Shown here piece after piece: positions 10,759 to 22,036 of a stretch of DNA of 36,292 nucleotides. Below the pieces are notes generated by a model. That model was given only the letters and a program-made list of their open reading frames with translations, was not told the origin of the DNA and ran no database searches. The position numbers and the translations under genes are program-made. Each line of letters starts with the position of its first letter. The stretch's first letter is position 1. The DNA comes from Deltaproteobacteria bacterium (lineage in GTDB: Bacteria > SAR324 > NAC60-12). The stretch covers positions 1 to 36,292 of the forward strand of contig NYXK01000072.1 in the NCBI GenBank assembly GCA_002685535.1, read 5' to 3'.

Positions 10759-11929
10759 GATATGCAGTCAGACAAATTCAAAAGCTGAAGAAACTGGAGT
10801 CATCTATGAGTCAAGCTTGCATTGTAATGAAGGATCTTGTCTGGAAGGTATCCTTATATTGAAATTCATAAGCGCAACCCACGTTGCAAGATGCTTCCAA
10901 TCAGCCCCTGCGAAAGTAAATCTTGCCTAAGCTTCGTAACAATAGGTAGCGACCCTATATATTTAGTTTATACCTGACCTTGTATACTTTCCTTCCCATA
11001 AATGAGCTTGGGGTCAAGAAGAGGTGATTCTCGGAACCGAAGGGCGGGGTAGTGGGGTAAGTAAGTGTCGATCGGCTCGGACAGGACTTGGCATCGATAT
11101 GGAATTCTTCCGGTCAGATCTTCCGGGTTGGAATGATATACCGAGCCTGATACCAAGAATTAAGAGTCGGCAATGTAATGTCAACATCTTCAGTTGCTGC
11201 GTCAAATCCTGCCGAACGACAGCTTACAATGTTACATCAGCGTCATCGACTAGATATTCCGAAGCAGGTATTTAAAGGCAGAACCTCAAGCCTTCTGTAC
11301 GTCATAGCACAACCCTTTCAGTCCTCGATACGTCTCTCAAGGTTCCGACGCAAAAAATATGCTGGAAGGCGCATAGCTGTTATGTCTCGAGCATTGTTGC
11401 TGATGTTTCAAATCGGCTTTTAATGACTTGCATCTCACGATGCTCCCTCGTATTCGCATTCTGCGGAAGATGAATTCATGATTACTGATCAGCTTACTGG
11501 TACGATTTTCAGGTATTATTTCGACATCTCACCTCTTCACAGATAGGATCGTTGTTTGTCGTCTCCAAGGCAGTTCTAGCAGGAATGTACTACATCGGAA
11601 TCTAGACCATGCGTCAAATACTATCTCTGAGCCTTCTCCTGTTTTTACTAAACGATATGATAGGTCTTTCTTCCCCAGGATGATCCCCAACGTGACCAGA
11701 TCCACTTCATGGAGGTCGTGCAGGTGCATTTTTGTTATGATTGGGCTACGGCCCGGCTCGCTTCCACATGTAGGCAATCGTAGCGACCATGCAGATGCCC
11801 GCAGTAGCTTGTGATAAGAATATGGTACTTCTCTCACAACCAAATACTCTTGCAACTCACTGTATACCCCTTTCTTTTTGTCAACAACTAGTCACTACCA
11901 AATGTATAGCTGATGAAAGAAACACCAAT
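10759..11929. other. Divergent promoter region between GH28 gene and P450
   Basis: A 1.17-kb region from which the GH28 gene is read leftward and the P450 rightward. It contains a TATTTAAAG element on the plus strand at about 11269-11277, too far from the P450 ATG to be its obvious TATA box unless the leader is long. Two short coding-like bits are visible: IGSLFVVSKAVLAGMYYIGI ending at a TAG near 11604 on the plus strand, and a frame from about 11829 to 11773 on the minus strand reading ATAGICMVATIAYMWKRAGP before a stop. They look like scraps of membrane-protein genes but are too short to name. Confidence 0.4.
10853..10858 (-). promoter_or_regulatory. TATA box of the GH28 gene
   Basis: TATAAG in the context CAATATAAGGAT on the minus strand, 95 nt upstream of the ATG at 10758. 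Confidence 0.4.
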
Positions 11930-13704
11930 ATGACTTCCCTCCCTAAGCTTATCAAGCCATGCAGCGAGAACCCTGCTACAGTTACAGCTTCCTTGGCAAT
12001 TACTTTCTTCGTCGTCTTCGCCGTGCAGACACTTCGTACGTGGTACAGATTGCGACATGTTAAGGGCCCATTCTGGGCTGGGTTCTCCAAAGTCTGGCTG
12101 ATCCGCGCTGTATCCTCAGGGAACATGCACTGGGAGTTTGCAAACGTAAACAAACGATATGGTGAGCTTTTCTGCCATTTGTGATAGCATGAACAGTTGC
12201 TGATTCATATTATGTGTAGGTTCACTAGCTAGAATCGGACCCAATCATTTAGTAACGAGTGACCCCAACCAGATGCGGCGGATGCTGGGTGTCAGATCAA
12301 TGTACACGAGATCTGAGTGGTATATCGGCATGAAGTTCGACCCAAGTCGAGAGAATGTCGAGTCTGAAAGGAATGAAGAGAGGCACAATCAACTTCGTAC
12401 CAAAATGGCAGCCGGCGTGAGGAGTTTCCTTTTGAGTTTTATGCCTTTTGGCTGACATGATTTAAGTACTCAGGCAAAGAACTTGAGAACATGGAGCAGA
12501 AGATCGACCAGAACGTAGCAAACCTGGTAACTCTGATTGAGAAATACCTCACTACGGGATCGGACTTCAAGCCATTTGACTTTGGCCGCAAAGCTCAATT
12601 CTTCACCCTGGATGTGATCACACATCTCGCGTATGGCAAAGCCTTTGGATTTCTGGAGACGGATTCTGATGTTTACGAATACATCAAGACGATGGAAGAG
12701 ACTCTTCCTGCAGCTATGCTCGTCACGGTGCTGCCGTGGATGAATTGGTTACTACAAACCAAGCTAGTAAAACGTATTCTCCCATCCGAGAAAGATCCCA
12801 TTGGCTTTGGGAAACTACTAGGGTAACTCCTCCTGGTCTTTGATGGAAGCTGACTAATTAACTGCAGGATTGCGAAGAAAACAGTCGGCAAACGATTCGG
12901 GCCAAATGCAGAGGAAATGGGGAACGATATGTTGGACTCTTTCATACGTCATGGTCTTACCCAAGATGAGGCAGAATCCGAGACTATACTGCAGATGTAA
13001 GTTTCATTTCTGTGGCTACCTGTACTACAACTGACGAAGTTTAGTATCGCAGGATCAGATACCACCGCAGTTGCAGTCCGGATCATTTTCCTTCACCTGA
13101 TGTCAAATCCACGCATCCTCTCACGATTCCGTGCCGAATTCTCTCGAGCATCAATCTCATCTCCAATTCGAGACTCCGAAGCCAGGAATCTTCCTTATCT
13201 GCAAGCAATCATTAAAGAAGGCCTCAGGTATTGGCCACCAGTTGTCGGACTTATGGCAAAGGAGGTTCCACCAGCAGGCGATGTAATCAACGGAATGTTC
13301 ATTCCAGGCGGCACGTCCATCGGATACGATGCATTTGGAATCTTCAGGGATAAAGAGATATTTGGCGAAGACGCCGATGTGTTTCGTCCCGAAAGGTGGC
13401 TTAAGGATTCGGCAGAGAAGATAAAGGAGCTTGAACAGACGTTGGATCTTGTATTTTCGTTTGGGAAATATCAGTGCTTGGGTAGGAATGTGGCACTGAT
13501 GGAGCTCAATAAAGTGTTCGTTGAGGTGAGGAATCGCGTCGATTTCTTGTAAACGTCCAATACTGACTGCTTCAACAGCTTTTCCGGCGCTTCGACTTCG
13601 CGGCTGTTGATCCGCAGAAACCTGTTGGGACAAATGTTGCGAGAGGGATATTTTTGATACATAATTTCTGGCTTACTGTTACAAGTCTGCCAGAAGAGAT
13701 TTAG
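11930..13704 (+). CDS. Cytochrome P450 monooxygenase, microsomal
   Basis: Six exons: 11930-12161, 12220-12416, 12467-12822, 12868-12996, 13045-13525, 13579-13704; 1521 nt, 506 residues, normal length for a fungal microsomal P450. An N-terminal membrane anchor (TASLAITFFVVFAVQTL) places it on the endoplasmic reticulum. Motifs in order: I-helix AGSDTT (residues 307-312, oxygen activation), ExxR as Glu363-Arg366 (EGLR), FRPERW at 418-423, and the haem-binding loop FSFGKYQCLGR with Cys449 as the thiolate ligand. The overall look (HVKGPF start, WYIGMKFDP) is like the pisatin-demethylase/benzoate-hydroxylase-like group, but the substrate is unknown. The ATG at 11930 is chosen because the anchor follows directly and the context (ACCAATATGA) is fair; the frame is open further upstream without sense. 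It needs a P450 reductase encoded elsewhere. The 638-residue orphan gene follows on the same strand 1.27 kb downstream. Confidence 0.94.
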
Positions 13705-14978
13705 ACAGGATTTGAGACCTCAGGTAAAGACAGGCTATAGCCTACAGTAAAACGCCTAATGAGGAATCAATCAACCAGAAAAGCATGAGGCCCAGGGAAG
13801 CGGAAACGAAAGCGGAAGGAAAGCATGGTCACAATCAATAAAATCTGTAAACAAGGGAAAGCTACTAATTGCTAGCAATGAATATGACCAGCCCCAAAAT
13901 CTGATGCCATTCTCGGCCGGGAAGCTCCGAGCCGCCTGCTTATTTCTCTTGGTGGTGGAACCGTTCAATAGAGGTCTTTGTCTCACGTAGATTGATTTTA
14001 GGCGGTTCTGAAGTACCTTCTTCACTTCCAGCTTTATAAAGCGTTCCCCAAGAGATACTGTATCAGATAGCGTCAAGCTGGTATTCTTCACTCAATAGAT
14101 AGCTTGGTTGCACAGGATTCCAATAAATGTCTACCAAAATCATGTCTGCAATAAAGGAGTTCACGAGTTCACGAAAAGCTTTTTTGGGCCACAACGACCA
14201 GAATGGAAGGTTTGATATGTTGAAACAAGGCAAACATGTCTACAGCTGACCGAATCTGAACACTCTGTCAGGCAGCGAGCTACTAAACTCGACTTTAATA
14301 AGGCTTAATACATGATTGACAATTGGAGATCACTTGGCCTGGTGAAGCACGCTATCTCTCGTTCCTTGTCGTGACTGGCAAGATTTACCTGATGTATACT
14401 GTATAATTATACTCAATGAATCTTCTTTTCAAGTAACGCCAACGACCGTAATATGGAGGCCTAATTCACCGTCTTTCCTGTTCAGCACTTAGCTCAAGTA
14501 GACATGCCTCCTCATTGTTGAATCTCGAGGCCTGATTGGCTAGCTGCGTGGATCACTCTCTTAGTCCTACTCCAGCTCGAGTAAATACAGTAACCAATCT
14601 CCCAAACGACATCAGCCTTGAAGACAATATGAAAGAGAATCCACTAGTGACTTCTTGGCAAGAGGAATAGTCGACCGGAGGCCCTTAAAAGGACCACAAT
14701 CTTCCCTCTATCGTCCTCCTTCTGGAACAGCGAACTTCTTCCTTCGACTTCTGGGGTCTGCTTAACCAGCACTTTCGGCCTTTTTTTTGGAACTTTAATC
14801 ACAGCTCACAATTCTCATTGCACGATCTGCTTCATAGCTTTCCTTATTTACTTGAGCTTCTACCCGTTGATACCTATCGATAGAGAACCTCCTTCGGTAT
14901 TGTGTCTTCGATTTGGTATCTACACATCCTTCACCGAGCCATCCGGACTCCTTTCACACCCTACAACAAACAAACACC
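13705..14978. other. Intergenic region, promoter of the orphan gene
   Basis: 1.27 kb between the P450 stop and the orphan protein start. The last 300 nt are pyrimidine-rich, with a CCCTTAAAAGG element at about 14683-14693 that could serve as a TATA-like site, followed by a CT-rich leader. A 106-codon minus-strand frame at 13771-14091 has no recognisable domain and is not called. Confidence 0.4.
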
Positions 14979-16944
14979 ATGAGCACCACTCGCATCCTCG
15001 GCAAAGATGCCGTTGAGTTCATTACTCATGGACTGTTCGATCCTTCTGTCCTTCTGAGCCCGATCCCTATCACAACCCCCTTCGCTCTTGGTCTAGAAGC
15101 CGCACTCAAGGGAATTGATCTGATGGATCCCGCGGTCTGCCCTCATGTACAAGTGACCAAGGTCTTTCAGGAGTACACCGGAACCACCATCGACTTCTCC
15201 TCGCACTGGAATGTCCAACTCAACCTTGCGTTGACTCGACTGGTGCGAGTCATTGCCAATGAGCATGGCTGGCTTGAAGGATGGAAGGCTCTTGCCATGG
15301 CTTGCCCTGATTGTGGAATGCATGACCAACTCATGCAAGATGGTAAGCCTGCTTCAGATTTTCAACTCGGTGCGGGCTAACCTCTAGATAGTTGCCACCG
15401 GTGTTGATGTGTTCAAGTCAGTCAAAGTCTCCACCCTCCCTCGCGACAAGCTCGACATTAAGTTCCGAATTGTCGCTTCCCCAAGCCCAACGAATGTCTA
15501 CGAGATCGGACCCAAGACACTAGGTGGACACAACTGGGAGGACGATGAGCAATACAAGGCTGCAGTCAAATCCTGGGATGCACCAATCGACCTACCCATG
15601 GGCCCATGTCCTTTCTTTGCCTGGATTGGAGTCGCGAAGAAAGTCGAGTCGTTCAAGGACTCGCCGAAGGAAGCCGCGGCCTTTTGGACGTCTCAACTCC
15701 TCGGCATCGTTGACTATGACTTTGACAAGGATGAAAAGAATATGAAGGGAGGAATTGGACACGCTATCAAGCACACCGCTGAGATGGCAGTTCAGACTGA
15801 TGGAAAAATGCGAGGCGCTGCGTGGATTGGCCTCTTGACCATGGATCAGCAATGTTTTGATCGCTCCATTCAGATGAAGTGGGTCCAAGGAGGCCAAGGT
15901 AGCTTTGTGCTGGGACCTGATGATATTGACCCTGAAGAGTTTGGCATCGCTGGTTATGTTGACTGTGCTGCCTTAGCTCCTTTCGCTTACCAGTCAGCCG
16001 AAGAACTCCTTCCATCCAGACTGGCCATGTTCGTTGCAGTCATCTTCGCCAACCAGCATGATTTGCTTTTCGACATGGGCTGCTCCAGCAGAATCTCTTG
16101 TGCTGCATACGCCGACGCAGCTGGGGTTTTCAAGTACGATCTTCCTCAGGCTTGGACAATTGGAATGATCGATGCAATCGCCACTCGTGCTTTGAACGGC
16201 CCCAAAGATCAGAAGGCTCTTTACGGTGACAACGCACTTCTCGTTGTCTGTGTATGGAATATCTTCAATGTTCGATACCGTGCTTGGGAGCGTTTCGTCA
16301 AGTGCACTCGAATGTTGCGCATGTCCAAGTCCAAAGTCTCTGCGGGCATTCTGAAGCGCGCTCAGCAAGGCCTGGTTTTGATCCCGAAGAATTTGGATGA
16401 GTCGATTGGTGAGGCTTTTGAGCGACTCTTGGATCCTGCCAATGCGTCGAAGATGGTCAATCGCAAGTCCTGCACAGCCGATTACCAAATCTCCGACCCC
16501 GCTGAACACCTTAAGGAATACACCGTCGACGCTCCAGAGCTCTGCGAAAAGTGCACTTCACCTTTCCTCCAAGCCTTCCTTAAACATACCGATGTCATTC
16601 AAGCCATCCCCGGAATTCCTGCTTTAGTCGTTCACTCAGCTCCTGTATCAATCGCAGCCGCCATTCGCCGAGGCTGCCTCTTCGCCATGACAGGTGAATG
16701 CTGCGACGCTTGCGCCTGCCAGATCGGTCTTTGGGGCAACCGCATGTCAGATAAAGCCGTGATTTCGCTCATGACAGTCGAACCTATCATGTCGTCGAGA
16801 GAGTGGTTGCTTTGCAACTATTTCATGGGTTGCGTGGCTTTCTCGCCTTTTCGCATGATCTCTGTTCTGGCGAACTTTGATTTGAATGCCGATATCAGTT
16901 TTGAGGATGGGGCGATGGGGGTTAGAGATGTGGCAGATTGCTAG
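14979..16944 (+). CDS. Uncharacterised 638-residue cysteine-rich protein
   Basis: Exons 14979-15342 and 15392-16944, with a 49-nt GT-AG intron; 638 residues. The start is the ATG in AAACACCATGAG, an excellent fungal context; the open frame upstream has no other ATG. No signal peptide is evident. I do not recognise the family. Visible points: CPDC at 109-112; a hydrophobic, probably helical middle (about 300-430) containing HDLLFDMGCSSRIS with a DxxxD pattern (Asp345, Asp349); a basic NVRYRAWERF segment around 414-423; then CEKC (506-509) and CCDACAC (558-564) and a final Cys. The paired cysteines could bind metal or form disulfides. An enzyme with a helical core, possibly a non-canonical cyclase because of DxxxD and the P450 upstream, is a guess only. 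There are two possible acceptors four bases apart (TAG at 15387, TAG at 15391); only the second keeps frame and yields QDVATGVD. Confidence 0.85.
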
Positions 16945-17053
16945 ATTGATGCTGGGCCAGGGAATTTTGGTTCTGGTAGTGGTTGTGGATTAGGAGTCTG
17001 TTGTCGGCGTGGCAGTTGTCGTCAATGTTGGTGGGGGATATCGACTGGCTGGG

Positions 17054-17081
17054 GAGTTTGGAGTTTGGAGTTTGGAGTTTG
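17054..17081 (+). repeat. Four tandem copies of GAGTTTG
   Basis: Four exact copies of the 7-mer in a row, flanked by G-runs, about 110 nt downstream of the orphan gene's stop codon, so probably in its 3' untranslated region. Confidence 0.85.
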
Positions 17082-18341
17082 GGGGGCTTCGATGGGACAG
17101 ATATGTCCTTTTTTAGAATAGTTCAGCGTTAGCAAAGAAACCAAGCAGAAGTTGGTCGCAGAAGCACACCTGTTCTATGGACACTCATGAATCATTACCC
17201 GTGCAGGCTTGGGAAAAGCCTATTCAAGTGCTTGTCTACATAATTCTGGCTCTTATTGTCGCTTCTCGAGGGCGTTCTAAGTAGCTCTTTTCCCCGGCAT
17301 CAAAGCTGTTTTATAGATGGAAAGGCTGTCAAGAGCATCTTCCGTAGCATTTCGGCACAATATAACGGGTGTCAACGTCTTGAATGGTTCTAGATGAACT
17401 GAATGTAATGTGACCAGGAACAATTGGTCAATCTATGATTGTGACTTTCACCTCCAGTCCCATGCCCAAGGAATGAAATAAATTGAGGTTCATCTCTTTA
17501 ATGATTAATGTTCATCAAACATTATATTAAATGTGAGATCCAATCCGGCAAGAAACGGGAGTTCAAGAGACTTTATTTGGGTAACTGCTCGAGATCTTCA
17601 GAGAATGGAAAGTCGAGGATGCCAGATTGCCTTTGAGTTACCGTCCAAATCTTTGCATCAATTCAATGGCCCATAAGTCAAAATCCCCAGTCAACGGATT
17701 TATCGAATTGACACTTGGTGCCAGTCACTGATATGGACACAAGGAAACTTGAAAGTTGTAGCAGTGCCAACAGACCGGCTACGCGGCTCGGTACTGGTGA
17801 TTCCGCCGAATTGTCTCTGGACATGTTGTATAAAACTTATGTAAGGCTCAGTAATTGAATAGACCCAAGCTATGTCAACCTAAACGCTGCATACGACCGT
17901 TGGTCACTGACATTACGCTGAGAAGGCTCGTCGGCGTAAGATCGCGCAAGCAACGGACAGCGAAAACAAGCTTTCGAGGGTGTTAAACTTCCATGCTAAG
18001 CTTCAATTCTAAATCAATTATATGGGGCCTTCATAACATTTATCGATCAGACAATCAGAGACACTTTCACGGGTTCAGGGATAATATTTCACAGACATAA
18101 ATTTCCACCACTTGGAATCCGTACGGAAGTGATGAGGGTACAATTTTTATTTGCCGTTGCCTTCGAAAGTCCTGTAAACCTTATTTGACAGGGTTAAGTC
18201 TGCTACTTAGCTGACTCGCTCCTTTACCAGGAAGGGTCGTTTAGATAAAATGAAGCAGAAGCGTTGCATGACGATGAAGTATGATTGATTGATTATACGC
18301 ATCGTGCCATTGATATTACGTCCGTAAGAATGATGGGGACA

Positions 18342-18350
18342 ATATATATA
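18342..18350 (+). promoter_or_regulatory. TATA box of the small secreted protein gene
   Basis: ATATATATA in the context GGGGACAATATATATAGAGAG, 105 nt upstream of the ATG at 18455. Strong match and good spacing. Confidence 0.5.
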
Positions 18351-18454
18351 GAGAGAGATTAAGAACAGCGAATTAAAGGAATCATCCCTTCTCGCCAGCT
18401 TGCATCTTCTAACAGAACTTGTATCAGAAAATCTGACTCCTCATCACCTGAACC

Positions 18455-18922
18455 ATGCGACTCATCGCCCTTTGTATTGGTGCTGCCATGTCTTTGTCAC
18501 TGTACGTACTTTTGGGAATCCACGTCACGGTCTTACTGAAAGCTCTTTCGTAGTCTGGCACAGGCGGATAAACATGAACTCTGCACCTGTCTAAGCAACA
18601 ATCAAATCGCCGACGCTGCAACAAGAACATGTTGTGCACAGGGCGGATTTGTCGGAACTGTCGGTAAGTAAATTTCACGTTCTATTCCTTCTCATTACTA
18701 GATCATGTTGTACTAATGCGTAACGCTTAGAACGCGTCAGTGATGACGTGAAGGGTTATCAGGGCAATTATGTAAGTGCATTTGATGTTCTGGAATTGAA
18801 GGACTGAGTAGAACTGATTACTGGGGTAGTGTAAAAAAGGAGCTCATTCCATCGATGGTGGGAATTGGCACAAGTGCTGTGGCCAGCAGACAAGCGGTGC
18901 TGGGGGGTACTGCCCCCTTTGA
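18455..18922 (+). CDS. Small secreted cysteine-rich protein (effector-like)
   Basis: Found only by splicing: exons 18455-18501, 18554-18663, 18731-18771 and 18830-18922, 291 nt, 96 residues; each intron (52, 67, 58 nt) is GT-AG with GTACGT, GTAAGT and GTAAGT donors and TAG acceptors. The protein starts with a typical signal peptide (MRLIALCIGAAMSLSLLAQA) cut probably before Asp22. The mature part of about 75 residues has eight cysteines: ELCTC, TCC, NYC, KCC and YCPL at the end, suggesting four disulfides. Size, secretion signal, even cysteine number and a gene with introns unusually dense for its length fit the small secreted proteins of plant-associated fungi. The spacing resembles other fungal small cysteine-rich proteins with a C..C-CC..C-CC..C order, but I cannot name a family. 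It stands alone in a gene-poor stretch. Role in virulence or antagonism is inference. Confidence 0.87.
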
Positions 18923-21900
18923 ATTTCGATGTGCGCGTCTGAGGATATCTGGGATAGCATCTGTTAGATGCTGAGGATCTTGGGATGTTTCTACGACTCT
19001 GTGAGGTATCGAAAGTATTCTGTGAAGGAAAGTAGACAGAGGAGTGTGCAATGGAAGACGACATTGAACATTATCTTGCTTGACCTAGGTGGTTGTTTGC
19101 TGATTATATTTCCATGAGTAGTCCCAACTCCTTACTTGAGAATTAGGTATGCTCTGTGTAAATATATGAAAGGGCAAGTAACATGAGTGCTTTGTTGATG
19201 CTTCCCGTGAATGATGTCGGTTGGCTTGTATATTTCAACGTCTTGTTCTTGAAAAAGGAACAGTCGGTTTTCTTGAGCTACCTGCTGATTTGCCGTCAAC
19301 ACCGAACTCGTTCTTATCTCTGGATCTTCTTACACCTCAGCACACCCCGAATCCAACGTGTTATGCAGAGCTGCTACTAGAATTCGGAAATTCATTGTCA
19401 TAATCTATTGTTGAGAACCTTTGTTGCTAGATGTTGATGGATTCATCCACACGATGTGAGTGTGTGTCATTGAATTGGCTTCACCATCCTCATTTCACAT
19501 CCACTGGAGAATATATAAGAGAGTAGTCCTGGGCTTCCTGAAAAGTCCAACAAATGCAGGAGTATGTGGGAAGGTGATCGATGCTGTCATGCTGTCGAGT
19601 AAGAGGTGCAGGTTTTTGGCTCTACGCAATAATCTGGGCATCTCCAGCTCATTGGGAGTGACGTGGTCCTCGGTGTGTTGTCATGTGGCTATTTGCCGTC
19701 ATCGTTGATCATACCATCACTTTCTTGTGCCGGATCTACTGTACGGGTCCAATGCTTCATTGTTCTATGCTATTTGAGCATTCATAGACCTAGAGCATCA
19801 TGTGTCAGCGTATCTGAAGGCAATTGTTCAGCTACGAAGATATCTTGCACTCTCCCATCACCCCCTGTGGTCTTGCCCAAATCCATGTCGCTCGTTGAGT
19901 TCGCATTCTCAAGACCCTTCCCCGAAGATATTATACACTTCACCACTACCATAGTTCTTAGATGATCGCTGCATCAAATTTTAACCAATTCTTACGCTCA
20001 CAATGTTTCAATGTCACAGCTAGGCATACCAAGCGTTCAGTGAAGGTACTGACCAGCCCAGCGGTATTCTGGGCTTCGGTGAAAGGGACATAAAAACATG
20101 CAGAAGTCCAAGATTGATGACCAAGAGACAAAAGATCTTGAGACTAAAGGATGCAATGAGTACGGTGAGGCCCTCTTGATTGTCGATACTTCGTTTGGTT
20201 CGAGATATTTGCCATTTCCGGGCGAAGATCTCAGACCATACATCTCACCGCTTCGCGTGGGCCTGCCAAGAAATTATATTACAGAGCACTTCTTCTCTCT
20301 TATTTGAATTGATGTCTGGTGGATCTTCTTTGTCAATCAGACACATGTTGTTATTTGATTCCCTTCCATTTCCTGAGCCTTGTCCATTTATTTTCCATAA
20401 AGCTCCTCGTTTGTGCCGAAATCGTTTCAATGTGCGAGTTTTGTATATAGCCACCTGAAGCCTCGAAACCACCCCCCAGTTCTGATTCCAAGACTCATCT
20501 TTTCTAACCTTTCACGATAGTTTGAGTCAAATCAGTCAATAAAGAAATAAATCTATGAATAGCAGGCACACATTCCTACCGTAAAGACGAAAGGATCATA
20601 AAATCTGATAGAATAAGTGGTCCGAGACTATATCAAGGACATGCCATCCACAAACATGAACACAGATGAGCAAGGAAATGCGAGTATTTGAGGATTATGG
20701 CTGTGATTAGAAGGGGAGCTTCCCTACGAGAAACATGAAACACTGGAAATGGGGCTCCAGAGATGAAAGAATAAGGATATGGATCGGTGTAGAGGCCAGT
20801 GAACGGAGTGATGGGGATGATGGGTGTCGATGGGGATCAATTGTTGTCATCAGACCTTCCGCTGTCACTTCTTCAATCGTTGCTCACCAGGTTTTATCTC
20901 TCCTCAATTTCCCAAGAGCGGAAATACCCTCATTGGCAATTATAACCCCACCGCATCCAATCATAATGCAGCCTTTCTCGCTCCTATACTCATTCGATAC
21001 CTAAATGCCCTTTTCCAACACAGTAATGATTCTATATGGACATGCTGTATCTTGCTGGAATCACCAAATGGGCGCAAGGTACTTATAAACGCCTTCGTTT
21101 GTTGACATGAAAATACTGTGCCGGAGAAGAAGGATCCGCTTGCGGTCGCCCAATGAGTATGAATCCAAACCAACATTGATTCTGGATCCCTAAAGGAATT
21201 TCAAATCGTTTCAATCTCTCAGTATTTCTCATTTTCCAATATTTCTCTACTAACCCTTCATTTCGCGTCACCTCACCTCTTCCCTGCTCCTGACCAGCTG
21301 TGCACAGATTGCCATCATTTCTACAAAGTATATGACACCCCTCAACCGTCCCTGTCCAATGAATCAACATCACAGATAGATCCGAGACCAGGAACAAACT
21401 AATCGGTCAACCTGCTGTTCTACCTAACTAAACTTAGGTCCAGCCCTCTGAAAGATTCCCGTCAGGAATTCAAGAGAATCTCTAACCACGGTAATGAGCA
21501 ACGAAGTATGAAAGGTTGGTCAAAGCCGTGATATCATGTTAGGAAAAGAAGGTCTCAAGGGCTCCGTTGCCATCATATGCTGTGCTGTCACTCGAGTGTT
21601 TGCTGTCAATTCAAGCGCTGGGGGAGGGAAGCCTGGGGAGAGAACCTCTGGATGTGATGGAAAAGCCACGGTAGATGACGCATCTTACTACGAAGAGAGT
21701 GCTGGAAGGTGAAATTTGAGCCGCATGAGGCGCGGAACCGAAGATTGCCAGCGCTGTTACTCACTCTTAGTGATATAATGGAAGCCGATCCATTTGGATT
21801 TGTCTATGATCGTAGATTAGTGAGAGGTTAGCTTCTATAGACATAGCTATGGTGAGAAAATGATGTCCGAGACGAAAATTTGGGGTTGTGAGAGAGTGAG

Positions 21901-22036
21901 TGCATGGGAAAAATCGGATGAGGATTGAGCCTTTTTTTTTTCAAAAGCATAAGCATGATCTACCAAAGCACCAGACTCCCCAAGCTCCCCGATCCATAAC
22001 CCCTCATTACCCCTCCTTCCCTCGCCCCAACCCATT
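18923..22036. other. Gene-empty stretch of 3.1 kb
   Basis: Between the small secreted protein gene and the phosphate carrier gene. Frames are present up to 104 codons (minus strand 21083-21397 and 20245-20472 look the most protein-like) but none has a domain, a signal peptide or splice partners I can support. No tRNA, no tandem array and no transposon frame were seen. The right end, next to 22036, is the 3' flank of the carrier gene. Confidence 0.5.

Larger units (their letters stand above)
16945..18454. other. Intergenic stretch, 3' flank of orphan gene and effector promoter
   Basis: 1.5 kb with no supportable gene. Just after the orphan gene lies a small GAGTTTG tandem repeat (17054-17081). 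The rest is AT-rich with no frame longer than about 60 codons. The TATA element of the next gene is at 18342-18350. Confidence 0.5.

Noticed and set aside
11609-11683. 24-codon frame starting MRQILSLSLLLFLLNDMI, signal-peptide-like
   Set aside because: It stops after 24 codons and no in-frame splice extension was found; a hydrophobic run of this length in intergenic DNA can arise by chance.
13771-14091. 106-codon minus-strand frame between the P450 and the orphan gene
   Set aside because: There is no domain, no signal peptide and no splice partners; codon composition changes along its length.
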